Numbered from the stretch's first letter, positions 36,907 to 46,497 are shown. The stretch: DNA of 64,000 nucleotides from Fusibacter_A sp965140735 (GCA_965140735.1 OZ223306.1:1302001-1366000); one strand, 5' to 3'. Program-made: numbers and translations. Notes: generated by a model not told the origin, from the letters alone.

Positions 36907-37479
36907 TCAGTGACTTTCCAAATATGTCTGTGTCAACGTATTTAACTCATCAAATAATAATTTCGTTTTTTCTGGCAATGCCCTCATTGTATCTGGATTG
37001 TAATCATCTTCATCCTCACCATAACCAAGTATTCTTGTGTTACTGTAAAGTTTTCTTAACTGATAAATTTTTTCTATCATCTCAATATCCGATTCTTTAG
37101 GTCTATCTCCATCCAATACATTTTCATGCAAATATCTTATAAAGTCATCTAAGCCATCAATATTGATTTGAAAATTCTTGTTTAGATCTTTCAATTTTTT
37201 TAAATTTGTATTTGTATAGTACACGTATGACGAATCTTTGTGGAGCATAATTTTCAATTCTTCTAAACTCATTTTTTTATATTTATCTTCTGATACTAAT
37301 TTTCTATTCAAATCTTCTATAGTTAAAAATAGAACATTAATATCGCTTGAAATACTGTACAAAACCACTTCATCTAAATCCACTTGATCTAAAACTACTT
37401 TATCTCTTGAATTTACTAAATATGTAAATATACCTATTACTATTATGCCTATTATTAAGAAATTCCTCTTTTTTTTCAT
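36907..37479 (-). CDS. Hypothetical membrane-anchored protein
   Basis: A 190-aa protein with one N-terminal transmembrane helix (MKKKRNFLIIGIIVIGIFTYLV) and an otherwise soluble, helical, charged remainder. Not recognised. ATG at 37479 follows AAAAGGAC; the extension to 37560 reaches into the attC site and is not credible. Confidence 0.55.
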   Translation of the reverse strand: MKKKRNFLIIGIIVIGIFTYLVNSRDKVVLDQVDLDEVVLYSISSDINVLFLTIEDLNRKLVSEDKYKKMSLEELKIMLHKDSSYVYYTNTNLKKLKDLNKNFQINIDGLDDFIRYLHENVLDGDRPKESDIEMIEKIYQLRKLYSNTRILGYGEDEDDYNPDTMRALPEKTKLLFDELNTLTQTYLESH

Positions 37480-37542
37480 ATTTATGTCCTTTTTTATTTT
37501 TAAATTATGTTGATCAAAGGGTTTTGATATTGAACGACTTTT

Positions 37543-37678
37543 CAGCAAACATTCTCTCAATTACCAAAGTCGTTCCTTTTGATCTTTCGGGTAAAAGTGA
37601 CGTATGTCGTTGCCTCGCAAGGATTGCTTCACAAAAATCTTATCATCCAAAGGAATTCTGTTAAGGAACACGTTATCG
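37543..37678. repeat. attC-like site, degenerate
   Basis: CAATTACCAAAGTCGTTCC, an inner GGGTAAAAGTGACG and TGCCTCGCAAGG, and a final CACGTTATCGG match the array consensus in order. The left AAC core is eroded. Confidence 0.55.
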
Positions 37679-37741
37679 GAAATCCGAAAGTATTTCAAAC
37701 TACTCTCGTATGCTTTTTTAATTGATATATTATTTTGAAAT

Positions 37742-37893
37742 CTATTTCATTTGCTTATTATTCTTTTCAAATTTGATTAACTTTAAAAGTATCATCATGG
37801 CAAATGCAATGCTTAGTGAATAACTAACGCCATTTTTATTTTTTAAAATCGTAAATACAATGCCACTAACAATAAAGTTGTGGTATATGTTGG
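37742..37893 (-). pseudogene. Membrane-protein relic
   Basis: An open stretch without a start codon reads ...NIYHNFIVSGIVFTILKNKN... and ...SIAFAMMILLKLIKFEKN, two hydrophobic segments, ending at TAG. Probably the tail of a lost cassette gene. Confidence 0.3.
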
Positions 37894-37897
37894 CGCA

Positions 37898-38134
37898 TTA
37901 TGAAACCCAGTCCAGTTTTATAGTATGCATCCCCCATTTTCGTTTACTGTAGTTGAATTTTGCAATGATACAGTTTGCTCCCAATGCCCCATATTCTTTC
38001 ACCACATGAATATTAATATTCATTATGTGATTTTCAATCTTTTCTACATATAGCAATACCCCTGACATCTCTTCAGATCTCTTTTCTATCCCAGTATCCA
38101 ACAATTCTATATATAAAGCATCAATTATTGGCAA
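37898..38134 (-). CDS. Hypothetical protein
   Basis: A 78-aa frame ending ...IAKFNYSKRKWGMHTIKLDWVS. Not recognised. It may be a truncated gene, since no clear ribosome binding site is present and relics flank it on both sides. Confidence 0.35.
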   Translation of the reverse strand: MPIIDALYIELLDTGIEKRSEEMSGVLLYVEKIENHIMNINIHVVKEYGALGANCIIAKFNYSKRKWGMHTIKLDWVS

Positions 38135-38177
38135 ATCATATTTTCTTTCAAAATATGCAATGATCGTTGGGGAATTC

Positions 38178-38325
38178 AGTTAGATTTATTGCTATTTCGG
38201 CAATTAACCCACTTCTATATTTTACAAAAGATGTATCTGATTAATTGGGTGTTCGTTTATGCATAGGAATACTTTCTAAAAGCTGTTCTTGCCAAAGACA
38301 ACCTCAGCAAATGTCGTATTGGACG
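38178..38325 (-). pseudogene. Group II intron reverse-transcriptase relic
   Basis: Three short blocks match, in the same order, separated parts of the intron at 51.3-53.2 kb: 38182-38245 with 51595-51660, GTGTTCGTTTATGCATAGG (about 38248) with 52088-52106, and TTTCTAAAAGCTGTTCTTG (about 38274) with 52250-52270. It ends in an attC-like GTCGTATTGGACGATG. Confidence 0.6.
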
Positions 38326-38329
38326 ATGA

Positions 38330-38785
38330 TTATTTTATTTCGTTACCATTTTGATCCATAATTTTAATATTTTCTTTTGATGAACCTTCTATAGATTCTA
38401 ATACCAGATTGAATATACCATCAATTTCTTTTTCACCAATAATTTTGTCTGAATCCATATCTAATTTAATATTGACGCCTACAACTTCATCTATTTTATT
38501 AATCTCCACACTTGCATCATTTAAGGTCTCAATCCCATCCAATATATTTTTTTCTAATACCAAAGTAGTTGTCTCTATATACAATCTGGTCTTATCCTCT
38601 ACTGTTAAATTTGAATTCTTTTTTTCAAATGCTTCACTCCACACAAATTCTGTCGAGTCTAAACGGTTACTTTCAGAATTAAAAAGCTTTATTTTCGGAG
38701 CTATCCATATTATGTATACAGCTATGGTTATTATTACCAGCACCATTACTATTAATAAAATCAATCCTTTTCTTCTCGTATTCAA
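38330..38785 (-). CDS. Hypothetical membrane-anchored protein
   Basis: A 151-aa protein with an N-terminal transmembrane segment (GLILLIVMVLVIITIAVYII) and a soluble domain rich in Glu, Asp and Asn. It resembles small exported proteins of unknown function. It lies between two pieces of intron relic. The stretch 38,786-39,084 holds nothing recognised. Confidence 0.5.
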   Translation of the reverse strand: MNTRRKGLILLIVMVLVIITIAVYIIWIAPKIKLFNSESNRLDSTEFVWSEAFEKKNSNLTVEDKTRLYIETTTLVLEKNILDGIETLNDASVEINKIDEVVGVNIKLDMDSDKIIGEKEIDGIFNLVLESIEGSSKENIKIMDQNGNEIK

Positions 38786-39084
38786 TTAATACTCCTTTCG
38801 CATGTTCAGTGTATTCTAAACGACGATTGATCTTAAACAGCATTCACCTAATTTCAATCATAATATAAATCATAGCCTATTACCAATTTTATTTAAATTT
38901 ATAAGATTTATTTTTCTCATCATGTCGATTCCCATTTCAAGATATCGTTTCATATTTTGTGAAGCCAATATTATCGATCTGCTAGCGTCAATTCATTCCA
39001 TTCTCGTTTTAAAAGAGAACATATCAATTGGGAAGACAGAGAGATTGCGCCATAATTTTCCTTTACGAATCTTACGTGACACCA

Positions 39085-39207
39085 TCGCCATTACTGGAAA
39101 GGCACCGTAGATAGAGTTATTCCAAATGGATAGAGCAGTCCAAAAATCAAGCGACTTAGACAGTTCAAGGTGTAACTTGTTGCTTTTATTTCAAGCGCTG
39201 GTCGCAC
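39085..39207 (-). mobile_element. Group II intron 5'-end relic abutting attC
   Basis: On the minus strand the sequence starts GTGCGACCAGCGCTTGAAAT and closely matches the first 120 bases of the intron whose 5' end is at 53,242. The junction is identical: four bases (TTTC on the plus strand) separate it from the CTATAAC core of the neighbouring attC. Confidence 0.7.
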
Positions 39208-39211
39208 TTTC

Positions 39212-39331
39212 CTATAACGTTCCTGCTATTACCGAAGTTCATCCTTATTGACCCTTAGGGCAAAAGTGACAACGGTCTTGATTCACAAGGGCTGTTTCAT
39301 CAAAGTGATTTAGATAATAGCCATGTTATGG
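39212..39331. repeat. attC-like site
   Basis: CTATAACGTTCCTGCTATTACCGA at the left and GTGATTTAGATAATAGCCATGTTATGG at the right; inner hairpins CCCTTAGGG and TTCACAAGG. A standard 120-bp member. Confidence 0.8.
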
Positions 39332-39409
39332 ATAGGCCAAAATGCACTTGAACTCATTTATATTTTTAAACCACTCAATAAGCCTATTATATATTTCGCT
39401 AGCCTCACT

Positions 39410-39880
39410 TTAATCATTTATCTTCCACTCATATCTACACTTTCGAGACTCTATAACTGAATATATATCTAGATTACTTGGAACATCAACAATTTCAAGT
39501 AATTCTCCACCAAGTATTTCACAAATCTTTCTAGATGCATGATTGTCAGGATTGCAGGTTATTATTACACTTTCCACTGAATGATCTTTCAAAATTTTTT
39601 TTGCTAATTGACATGCTCTTAATGAATATTTATTTCCCCTATGCAAATGATCTATTCCATAACCAATATGTCCTATATATTTCATTAGTTTTTCATTATC
39701 GCCAAATCTAATATTCAAATGACCTATTTCAATGTTCTCAGTATGTAATAATATTTGAAATTTATATTCTGGACTCCTTCCTTTTTCTTTGTCTCCATTA
39801 CTTTTATTCAATAATTTCAATCCTATTGTTCCATCACTAATTATCTCGTAATCGTTCATCTTCATTTTTATAATCTCCAT
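39410..39880 (-). CDS. GNAT-family N-acetyltransferase
   Basis: A 156-aa GNAT protein: IGYGIDHLHRGNKYSLRACQLAKKIL (motif A region), VIITCNPDNHASRKICEILGGELLE. Cassette gene, sharing its unit with the following hypothetical gene. Confidence 0.75.
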   Translation of the reverse strand: MEIIKMKMNDYEIISDGTIGLKLLNKSNGDKEKGRSPEYKFQILLHTENIEIGHLNIRFGDNEKLMKYIGHIGYGIDHLHRGNKYSLRACQLAKKILKDHSVESVIITCNPDNHASRKICEILGGELLEIVDVPSNLDIYSVIESRKCRYEWKIND

Positions 39881-39912
39881 TGATCTTTATTTTTTTATTC
39901 TATCGATTAGTC

Positions 39913-40353
39913 TTAAAATGGATTTCCTTCAACTCCATCAGTGAATCTTATATAATTGATATGACTGTCATCATACTCAACTACCCAATACATATAATCA
40001 ATAATATTCATATTTTCGTTAAAAGAGCTCAGCACGACTAAACTTATACAAAAAATATTTGAATCCTTTATATCAGAAAGTTCTTTAGCCTTTTCATATG
40101 AGATACCTTCTTTTCCATCAACTACAAAGAATCCTTTTCTATAAATTGACATAACATATTTCAAGTTACCAGTCGTAGTGTCATATCCCCAGTAAGCATA
40201 ATCCTTACCAGATAATGAGCTGCTTACAATATCAATCGAATATTTTTTAGATACATATTTTACATTAATTTTTGAAAAATTAAAATTTACCAAAATACAA
40301 ATAATCAATACAACAAGAAGCATAAAAAGTATATATATTCTTTTCTTACTCAT
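39913..40353 (-). CDS. Hypothetical membrane-anchored protein
   Basis: A 146-aa protein: MSKKRIYILFMLLVVLIICILV is a single N-terminal transmembrane helix; the rest is predicted outside. Not recognised. ATG at 40353 follows GAGGAG. Cassette gene read with the GNAT gene, 32 bp apart. Confidence 0.55.
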   Translation of the reverse strand: MSKKRIYILFMLLVVLIICILVNFNFSKINVKYVSKKYSIDIVSSSLSGKDYAYWGYDTTTGNLKYVMSIYRKGFFVVDGKEGISYEKAKELSDIKDSNIFCISLVVLSSFNENMNIIDYMYWVVEYDDSHINYIRFTDGVEGNPF

Positions 40354-40447
40354 TTTTATTTTCTCCTCGTTATTTATAGTTAACATTGAAATCTTAGTTA
40401 ACTTTTTAATCCACAAAATCAACTTAAGTCTTGACTATTCAAATTTG

Positions 40448-40569
40448 ATCCAACTAAATCATGTCCTATACCGAAGTCGCATCTTTTCACCCTTAGCGGA
40501 AAAGTGACGCTGCACTTGCCTCGCAAGGGCTGTGCCATCAATACGATTTAGGTAATCGCTGTGTTATAC
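40448..40569. repeat. attC-like site
   Basis: Left core ATCCAAC and TATACCGAAGTC; inner CTTAGCGGAAAAGTG and TGCCTCGCAAGG; right GATTTAGGTAATCGCTGTGTTATAC. Left half somewhat diverged. Confidence 0.7.
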
Positions 40570-40604
40570 GCAGTTATTATCAATTCGTTTATAATATTAA
40601 GCCA

Positions 40605-41015
40605 CTAAAAATTTTTTGTCATTATTAATTCCATTGGCTCATTAGGTAGTACAAATCCACCAATTTCCCTATAACCAATCTTTCTGTAAAAATGTTGTGC
40701 ATCTTCATTCGCCATAGTACTTGTCATCAGTAAATTATACTTATCCCTAATCATCAATTCTTCCCAGTAGTTTACAAGCCCTTTTCCATATCCTTTGCCT
40801 CTATAATTTTCCATTATAAATAGCATGTTCATAAAAGGATGTTTATCCCAAAACATACCGTATCTTAACCATCCAATAAAATTATCATTATTATATGCTA
40901 TTAGTATCTTTCCGGATTTCAATTTCTCGATTAGCATCGTCTTGTCGATATGTGTCTCATGTCTTGAAATTAGTTCGTAATCACTTTCAGCTGCGATTTT
41001 AAATTTTATATCCAT
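40605..41015 (-). CDS. GNAT-family N-acetyltransferase
   Basis: A 136-aa GNAT protein: MLFIMENYRGKGYGKGLVNYWEE (acetyl-CoA loop RGKGYG) and HFYRKIGYREIGGF. Single-gene cassette with the next attC beginning 36 bp past its stop. Confidence 0.82.
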   Translation of the reverse strand: MDIKFKIAAESDYELISRHETHIDKTMLIEKLKSGKILIAYNNDNFIGWLRYGMFWDKHPFMNMLFIMENYRGKGYGKGLVNYWEELMIRDKYNLLMTSTMANEDAQHFYRKIGYREIGGFVLPNEPMELIMTKNF

Positions 41016-41049
41016 TTGGACTCCTCCACTTGATAGTAATTGCGTGTAA

Positions 41050-41440
41050 TGTTTCGAGAATCCTCTGTTAGGCGATGTGCTTTCTCTTCTAACACTGTTT
41101 TAAAAGTACAATCTAAACTCATAATTCCTGATCTAAGAAAGCCTTAAATCCAATCTATAACAAATCTATGGATCTAGCAAAATCCTAATTTCACTTACCC
41201 ATAAAAACATGCACTGAACACCTACTACCAAATGTGACTCAGCTTCCGGCCTATATGAAACCATTAAATCAACATTACTGAGAACGTCATGCATAATCGG
41301 CTTTCTTAGCGCTTTCAATTTATAACAAGCTCGTATCAATTTTATATCATACCCAGTCAAATAACCACTAAGACTTGATTCATGCTTGCCTCGCAAGGAC
41401 TGTGACATCGGAAGGAATGTAGGAAAATATCGTGTTAGAA
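41050..41440. repeat. Duplicated non-coding cassette, copy 1
   Basis: The stretch between a GTTAGGC half-site (ending 41073) and a half attC (41386-41440, ending GTGTTAGAA) is a close copy of 59,935-60,275. An 80-codon minus frame here is broken by stops in the other copy, so it is probably not a gene. This cassette appears to lack a conserved protein. Confidence 0.7.
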
Positions 41441-41546
41441 GCTGTAAAATTGCGTACTTTCTTCGTTAACTTACTCAATAAAATCCGACAATGTTCATGT
41501 GTTTATATTATGATTATCATCAATTAATCTAGATAATCTGTGCTCT

Positions 41547-42437
41547 TTAAAGCTGCGATAATATATCTTTCCAAATTGCCTTAATTTGATCATCTCCATA
41601 TTCCTCATAGTGACCTGTATAAGTTATTACTGCATTATAGTCATTTAAGACAATACAAGTCTGTCCATACATTCCATCAGCTCTGTAACTGTTCGGTATT
41701 GTGTTTTTCCATACTTGATAACCATATCCTTGTTGTGATTCACTAGCTAGTTTATATGATGTATCGATCCAATTTGATGTCATTTGTTCAATATAATCTT
41801 CAGGTACAACTCTTTCTTCGTTAAACACACCTTTATTCAAAAGTAATATTCCTATTCGAGAAAACTCTTCTGTGGTCAAATATAATCCACCTGAGCATGA
41901 AGTATGCTCTAATGGACAAGTATGCCACCATGGATTTAGTATGCCTAGTTTGTCGAATAGTCTTGGCTTCAAATACTTAAGCATATTTGATCCAGTAATT
42001 TTCTCAACTAGTCTTCCTAACATATAAGTGGATAAATCCTCATAAAAAAATGACTTACCAGGCTCTTCCTTACATTCAGCACTGAAGAAGATTTCTGCTC
42101 TATCTCGTTCTTTGAATGACGACCAATCCTCATGCGAATGACCACTTGACATTCTTAATAAATGTTCAATTCTAATTTTCTCCGTACCCGGACTTGCTAT
42201 ACCTATATACTCGGGAAAATAATCAATTAAAATATCACTTAATTTGAACAAACCTTCTGCTTCGGCTATTCCTATACCAATTGAAACAAATGTTTTAGAA
42301 GCTGAATACAGATTCTCTCTGTCGGCGCTTCGAAATCTATGTTCAGCAATAGTTTTTCCATTCTGATAAACATGTATTCCATAAATTCCAAGATTTTTCT
42401 CTAGAACTGTCAATCTATAATCTGTTAATAAACTCAT
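41547..42437 (-). CDS. Beta-lactamase-fold serine hydrolase
   Basis: The 296-aa protein has the SxxK motif YSASKTFVSIGIGIAEAEGL (Ser about 47), then FFYEDLSTYMLGRLVEKITG in the place of YxN, and a SGGLYLTTEEFSRIGILLLNKG segment. It belongs to the class C/esterase EstB-like (PF00144) group, here probably an esterase or peptidase rather than a resistance enzyme. Cassette gene. Confidence 0.82.
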   Translation of the reverse strand: MSLLTDYRLTVLEKNLGIYGIHVYQNGKTIAEHRFRSADRENLYSASKTFVSIGIGIAEAEGLFKLSDILIDYFPEYIGIASPGTEKIRIEHLLRMSSGHSHEDWSSFKERDRAEIFFSAECKEEPGKSFFYEDLSTYMLGRLVEKITGSNMLKYLKPRLFDKLGILNPWWHTCPLEHTSCSGGLYLTTEEFSRIGILLLNKGVFNEERVVPEDYIEQMTSNWIDTSYKLASESQQGYGYQVWKNTIPNSYRADGMYGQTCIVLNDYNAVITYTGHYEEYGDDQIKAIWKDILSQL

Positions 42438-42445
42438 ATCTATTT

Positions 42446-42537
42446 CTCCTTTTCACCTTTAGGACAAAAGTGGCGCTGTCCTTGACTCGCAAGGGCTGTG
42501 ACATCAGAACGATTTCTGGTAAGTGACGTATTATCTG
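42446..42537. repeat. attC-like site, left end missing
   Basis: Inner CTTTAGGACAAAAGTGGCG and TCGCAAGG hairpins, then GATTTCTGGTAAGTGACGTATTATCTG. The AACGTTCCCGC half is absent. Confidence 0.7.
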
Positions 42538-42562
42538 ATGGAATATTTTACTATGTGTCTAT

Positions 42563-43219
42563 CTAGTACAACCCTCTTTTTTTCAATGTTTCAATCACAG
42601 TTTTTAATGTTCTTTCAAATATTCTCTCGATCGTTTCTGAATCTACATATTTGAATTTTTTTCCTTCTTCTATTTTGTAATTTTCATAATAATCACGAAT
42701 ATATTCTATTTTGTCTTCAAAATCATTTTTATTGAAATAATCCAAATATATTGGGAATTCATCTACATAGGGTAATATTTTATAATACGATGACTCCAAA
42801 GTGTTTTTTAGATATACAACATCATGTTGAAACCAGTCTTCATCTAATTCCCATTTTATGTTTCTATCTTCATAAAGTCTTTCAAAAAAATCATGCCCTA
42901 ATATTTCTGATTTGACATATCCCCACCACTCAACATCACTTAATAAGTGTGTATAATAGCCTACGATAAATGATTTGTATTTAAGATCATCAAATACAAT
43001 GTCCTTTATGTATTTATTATAGAAATTCTCAGGATTCATTTTATTGGTTTCATCATACCAATGCGTTATCTTCTTTGATGGTATATATGCTGTCCAGTCC
43101 TCATTTGCTCTATTACAGTCTGGGCCAATATTGCCAACAACAAATTCTTTTTTTTCTAAATTAATCCCGTTATCCAGTATATAATCTGCTATTCTGATAT
43201 GTGCTCCCCATGTTGCCAT
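42563..43219 (-). CDS. Zinc-dependent phospholipase C-like protein
   Basis: A 218-aa protein starting MATWGAHIRIADYIL, with FVVGNIGPDCN, ITHWYDE and FIVGYYTHLLSDVEW. The N-terminal W/H, GxxxPD and later H..D histidines match the PF00882 (Zn_dep_PLPC) pattern. Substrate unknown. Cassette gene, start 48 bp from the attC core to its right. Confidence 0.75.
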   Translation of the reverse strand: MATWGAHIRIADYILDNGINLEKKEFVVGNIGPDCNRANEDWTAYIPSKKITHWYDETNKMNPENFYNKYIKDIVFDDLKYKSFIVGYYTHLLSDVEWWGYVKSEILGHDFFERLYEDRNIKWELDEDWFQHDVVYLKNTLESSYYKILPYVDEFPIYLDYFNKNDFEDKIEYIRDYYENYKIEEGKKFKYVDSETIERIFERTLKTVIETLKKRGLY

Positions 43220-43266
43220 ACAGTTTCTCCTTTATTCTAGGTATTATGTCTTTCAAATTTTCTTTC

Positions 43267-43388
43267 AGATGACGTTCCCGTGGTTACCGACGTTCCTTCC
43301 TTTTAACGCCTTAGCGTGAAAAGTGGCATATACATTGCACCCAAGGGATGTGACATCGGGATGAATGTAGGAAATCAACGTGTTATCT
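43267..43388. repeat. attC-like site
   Basis: Left AGATGACGTTCCCGTGGTTACCGACG; inner CGCCTTAGCGTGAAAAGTGGC; right GAATGTAGGAAATCAACGTGTTATCT. Similar in the right half to the sites ending at 41440 and 60481. Confidence 0.75.
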
Positions 43389-43474
43389 AATGGACTGATT
43401 CGTTATCTAAAAATATGTAAATTCAGTCATCATATTATCATTCCACTCTGCATAGGCTTCATACCATTGTTGAC

Positions 43475-43890
43475 CTTGTCTGTTCAACTCCGCAAAGCAT
43501 TCTGAATGATTCGCCTCAAGAAATTGCACAATCCTTCTATTCAGATAAACGGAATGACGCTTGGTATCTAGATAAAACCAATAAACTTATTGAAGCTGTT
43601 AAAGACTCTACCGTACCTTATTCGGCACAAGTTCCTGTGATTTTATCTGGCAAATTTCAAGCACGTAGTGGTAAGAGTTCAAAGCGTGGTACCCCTTATC
43701 TCAGAAAGGCTCTCTATATGGCTGCTTCTGTTGGGATTAGCAATCGTGCCAGCGGTTGCATCAATCCTGTTTTAAGAGTTCCTTGTGGCCACTTAATTGA
43801 TGAGGGTAAACCCAAAAGCTTGCTTTGACAGCTACATCATGTAAACTTTTACGTATTATCTTCAGAATAATGAAGGATAATACTTACTTT
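43475..43890 (+). pseudogene. IS110-family transposase relic
   Basis: Plus-strand translation gives pieces of a transposase: SPQEIAQSFYSDKRNDAWYLDK..., then SGKFQARSGKSSKRGTPYLRKALYMAASVGISN..., the C-terminal Transposase_20-type motif. It is related to, but distinct from, the element at 54.5 kb. The N-terminal catalytic half is absent. Confidence 0.7.
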
Positions 43891-43920
43891 ATAATTCAAT
43901 AATATCATTTATAATATAAT

Positions 43921-44256
43921 ATGACTATGAAATGGCATATTGAATTATATCAAGATGCTTCTGGTAAAACGTCTGTTTTAAAATTTATTCAGTCCTTACC
44001 AAAAAAACATCAATCAAAAGTATATCGTGAAATTGACTTACTTGAATCATTCAGAACTAATCTTAGTTTTCCACATACGTCAAAGCTTGAAGGAGACAAG
44101 TATAATAAACTATGGGAATTACAGATTAAATCAGGTTCTGATATTTCAAGAATCTTCTACTTTGCTTATATTAATAATGGTTTTGTTAAAAAATCTAACA
44201 AGGCACCTACTCGTGATCTTGATAAAGCGATCTCCAATATGAATGACTATCTCTAA
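43921..44256 (+). CDS. HigB-type toxin (phage Gp49-like)
   Basis: A 111-aa RelE/HigB-superfamily toxin: FIQSLPKKHQSKVYREIDLL, KLEGDKYNKLWELQIKSGSDISRIFYF and GFVKKSNKAPTRDLDKA are the conserved family blocks. Such toxins cleave mRNA on the ribosome. It is followed 14 bp later by its XRE antitoxin. Read on the plus strand, opposite to most cassette genes, so it likely has its own promoter. Confidence 0.88.
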   Translation: MTMKWHIELYQDASGKTSVLKFIQSLPKKHQSKVYREIDLLESFRTNLSFPHTSKLEGDKYNKLWELQIKSGSDISRIFYFAYINNGFVKKSNKAPTRDLDKAISNMNDYL

Positions 44257-44270
44257 AGGAGTGGAAAATT

Positions 44271-44540
44271 ATGAAATGGAATGATGCAAAACAAGAGTTA
44301 TTGAAAAATCCAAAACTTGTCGAAGAACTTGAAAAAAATGAATTAGAATACCAGCTGATTTCTAAATTTATTCAAGCTCGATTAGATTTAAAAATGACTC
44401 AAAATGATTTGGCCAAATTGACTGGAACTAAGCAATCTAATATTTCAAGATTTGAAAGTGGAAACTATAATCCCTCGTTAGAATTCCTTGAAAAAGTTGC
44501 TTCTGCTCTTGGTAAAAAAATTAAAATTGACTTAATTTGA
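44271..44540 (+). CDS. HigA-type XRE antitoxin
   Basis: An 89-aa protein whose C-terminal half is a Cro/CI helix-turn-helix (RLDLKMTQNDLAKLTGTKQSNISRFESGNYNPSLEFLEKVASALGKK). It neutralises the upstream toxin and probably represses the pair. AAAGGAG precedes the ATG. Confidence 0.88.
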   Translation: MKWNDAKQELLKNPKLVEELEKNELEYQLISKFIQARLDLKMTQNDLAKLTGTKQSNISRFESGNYNPSLEFLEKVASALGKKIKIDLI

Positions 44541-44600
44541 AACTTTGCTAATGCTGAGTTTCTTTTTTTCGTAGAATTATGTCCATATCATGAAAATTGC

Positions 44601-44697
44601 ATCTAACGTCCCCGCAGTTCGCGTTAGCTACTCACTATCAATTCTAACGCAACACTCAATCCATAACATGGGAATGCCACTAACTGATGTGTTGGAC
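44601..44697. repeat. attC-like site, divergent family
   Basis: ATCTAACGTCCCCGCAGTTCGCG at the left and GATGTGTTGGAC at the right match the RYYYAAC/GTTRRRY cores well. The middle lacks the CCCTTAGGG hairpin of the other sites. 97 bp. Confidence 0.7.
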
Positions 44698-44718
44698 GAA
44701 GGAAAATCACGGTAGTTA

Positions 44719-45669
44719 TTACTTACTAAAGTTTGATAAATAATACTTCCCAAACTCTACTCCTTGAACAAAGCCGAGTTCATGATATACTGACTCCGCT
44801 GAATTACCTATCGTCACAAATAGACGCACAACTGGATACTCTCTATTCAAAATACTTATCCCTTTATTCAACATTATCTTACCTAATCCTTTACCCGAAT
44901 ATGAAGAATCTAATGCAATCGTATGTATTAATGGCCATTCCTCAAACAATGATATAAGACACACTCCAGCTATTTTCCTATCTTTAGCATCATAAATAAC
45001 CGTTGATGCCTCTAAAAGCAAACTATTCGTATTCACAAAAAAATCATTTACATCATCTAAATAAGCCTCAAAATACTCTGCCTCTGTAGCTTTGTACAAT
45101 TGATTTTCCTTGTCTACTCCATTACTAAAGCTTGAACATAACAATTCAGCAATATCTTTATTTTGTTGTTTATCTGGACTTTCAAAAATGAATTCCTGGT
45201 TATATTCATAGTTCAATTCCTCAGTTGGTCTCATCATCCAACGTCTACTCTTTTCTTTCCAAAATCCCAACATTTCGAAATACTTTCCTTGTTCACTATT
45301 TATTTGAAAAGCATTTATATTTTTCTTAGGATCAGACCATTTTATCAATAGTTTCTTTAACGTTTTCAAAACTCTATATAAATCATTATATGGAGGTATT
45401 AAAAATAATCGCGCAATTACATTGGGCTCTATCAAGACCCCACCAATTTTTACATCATCTTTAACAATCCAGTAATAACTATTACCAATAGCAAAAGGTG
45501 TATCTAAACTGATCGCTAATCTCAAATCCCAATGCTTTATTGCAAATCTATTGCTTTGACCATCTCCATAAATTGACTCAAATATTGAAAACTCATCTTC
45601 ACTAGCTTTTGTTATGTACACTTCATCATCTAACTGATATTTTTCTCTATCTCTTGACCAATTCTCCAT
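44719..45669 (-). CDS. Two-domain GNAT-family acetyltransferase
   Basis: A 316-aa protein with a degenerate N-terminal GNAT-like half and an active-looking C-terminal half: LIHTIALDSSYSGKGLGKIMLNKGI (acetyl-CoA loop) and NSAESVYHELGFVQG. Cassette gene, ending 22 bp before the attC core. Confidence 0.8.
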   Translation of the reverse strand: MENWSRDREKYQLDDEVYITKASEDEFSIFESIYGDGQSNRFAIKHWDLRLAISLDTPFAIGNSYYWIVKDDVKIGGVLIEPNVIARLFLIPPYNDLYRVLKTLKKLLIKWSDPKKNINAFQINSEQGKYFEMLGFWKEKSRRWMMRPTEELNYEYNQEFIFESPDKQQNKDIAELLCSSFSNGVDKENQLYKATEAEYFEAYLDDVNDFFVNTNSLLLEASTVIYDAKDRKIAGVCLISLFEEWPLIHTIALDSSYSGKGLGKIMLNKGISILNREYPVVRLFVTIGNSAESVYHELGFVQGVEFGKYYLSNFSK

Positions 45670-45719
45670 TTGTACAGCATCTCCTTTTTATTCTCTTATC
45701 TATATAGTGATTTTCTTTC

Positions 45720-45826
45720 GTCTAACGTTCATGCAATTCCTTTTGACCCTTAGGCAAAAATGGCGCTGTCCTTGCCTCGCAAGGGCTATGACATCAGAAC
45801 GATTTCCGGTAAGTGACGTATTATGT
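45720..45826. repeat. attC-like site
   Basis: GTCTAACGTTCATGCAATTCC at the left, CCCTTAGG and CCTTGCCTCGCAAGG inside, GTAAGTGACGTATTATGT at the right. The left L box is shortened. Confidence 0.8.
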
Positions 45827-45848
45827 GATGTCCAGTTCTTAACTTTGA

Positions 45849-46397
45849 TCATAATTGCAATATTTTCTTTCCGAACTCAATAGTATTCTCAATTATTGAT
45901 TCTTCATTTTCTCCAATTATCTCAATATAAAGCCCATCTACCACAGTCTCAAATTCGAACTTATAATTCTTTATCTCTTCATATGCTCTATCTAAATCTT
46001 CTTTATTATCAAATCTTCCAACCGTTATATGTGGGACAAATGATCCATCTTTAGTCCATGGTGATTGATACTCAGACAAAATGCCATCATGTAATCTATA
46101 ATGCAGTTTTTTTAAGCGTTCAATTCCCGTTTCAATATTTAGGAACAAATAATATCCATGACTTTCAACAGCTTCAAACTTATTTGCAGTTATTAATAGG
46201 CTTTCTTCATTTTCTACTATTTTTTCAATTTCTGTTTTTAGAGTCTCACTGTCTAATGTACTTTTGAATGGGAAAACTAATGTTAAATGTGGTTCAATAC
46301 ATTCATATAAATTGTCGTATTTCTTTCTTATATCTTCAATCAAATTATTGTTGGTGAATCGTGGAAATATATGTACACATCTTGTCAATTCATTCAT
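45849..46397 (-). CDS. 2H phosphoesterase, 2'-5' RNA ligase-like
   Basis: A 182-aa protein with the two HxT/S motifs of the 2H superfamily: EPHLTLVFPF (about 36) and VPHITVGRF (about 118). Family members open cyclic phosphates or 2'-5' linkages in RNA. ATG at 46397 follows AGAAAGG; the long N-terminal extension in the same frame runs through an intron relic and is excluded. Confidence 0.8.
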   Translation of the reverse strand: MNELTRCVHIFPRFTNNNLIEDIRKKYDNLYECIEPHLTLVFPFKSTLDSETLKTEIEKIVENEESLLITANKFEAVESHGYYLFLNIETGIERLKKLHYRLHDGILSEYQSPWTKDGSFVPHITVGRFDNKEDLDRAYEEIKNYKFEFETVVDGLYIEIIGENEESIIENTIEFGKKILQL

Positions 46398-46497
46398 TTG
46401 TTTATACCTTTCTGCTTTTACTAGTATAAAAAGTAACAGATACATTTTGCATTTATAAATAGGTTTTATATTAAATATTATAGCCAATTGAACTGGG

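Noticed and set aside
41166..41408. 80-codon minus-strand frame
   Set aside because: The duplicate at 59.9-60.3 kb interrupts it with stops, and its start lies in attC sequence.
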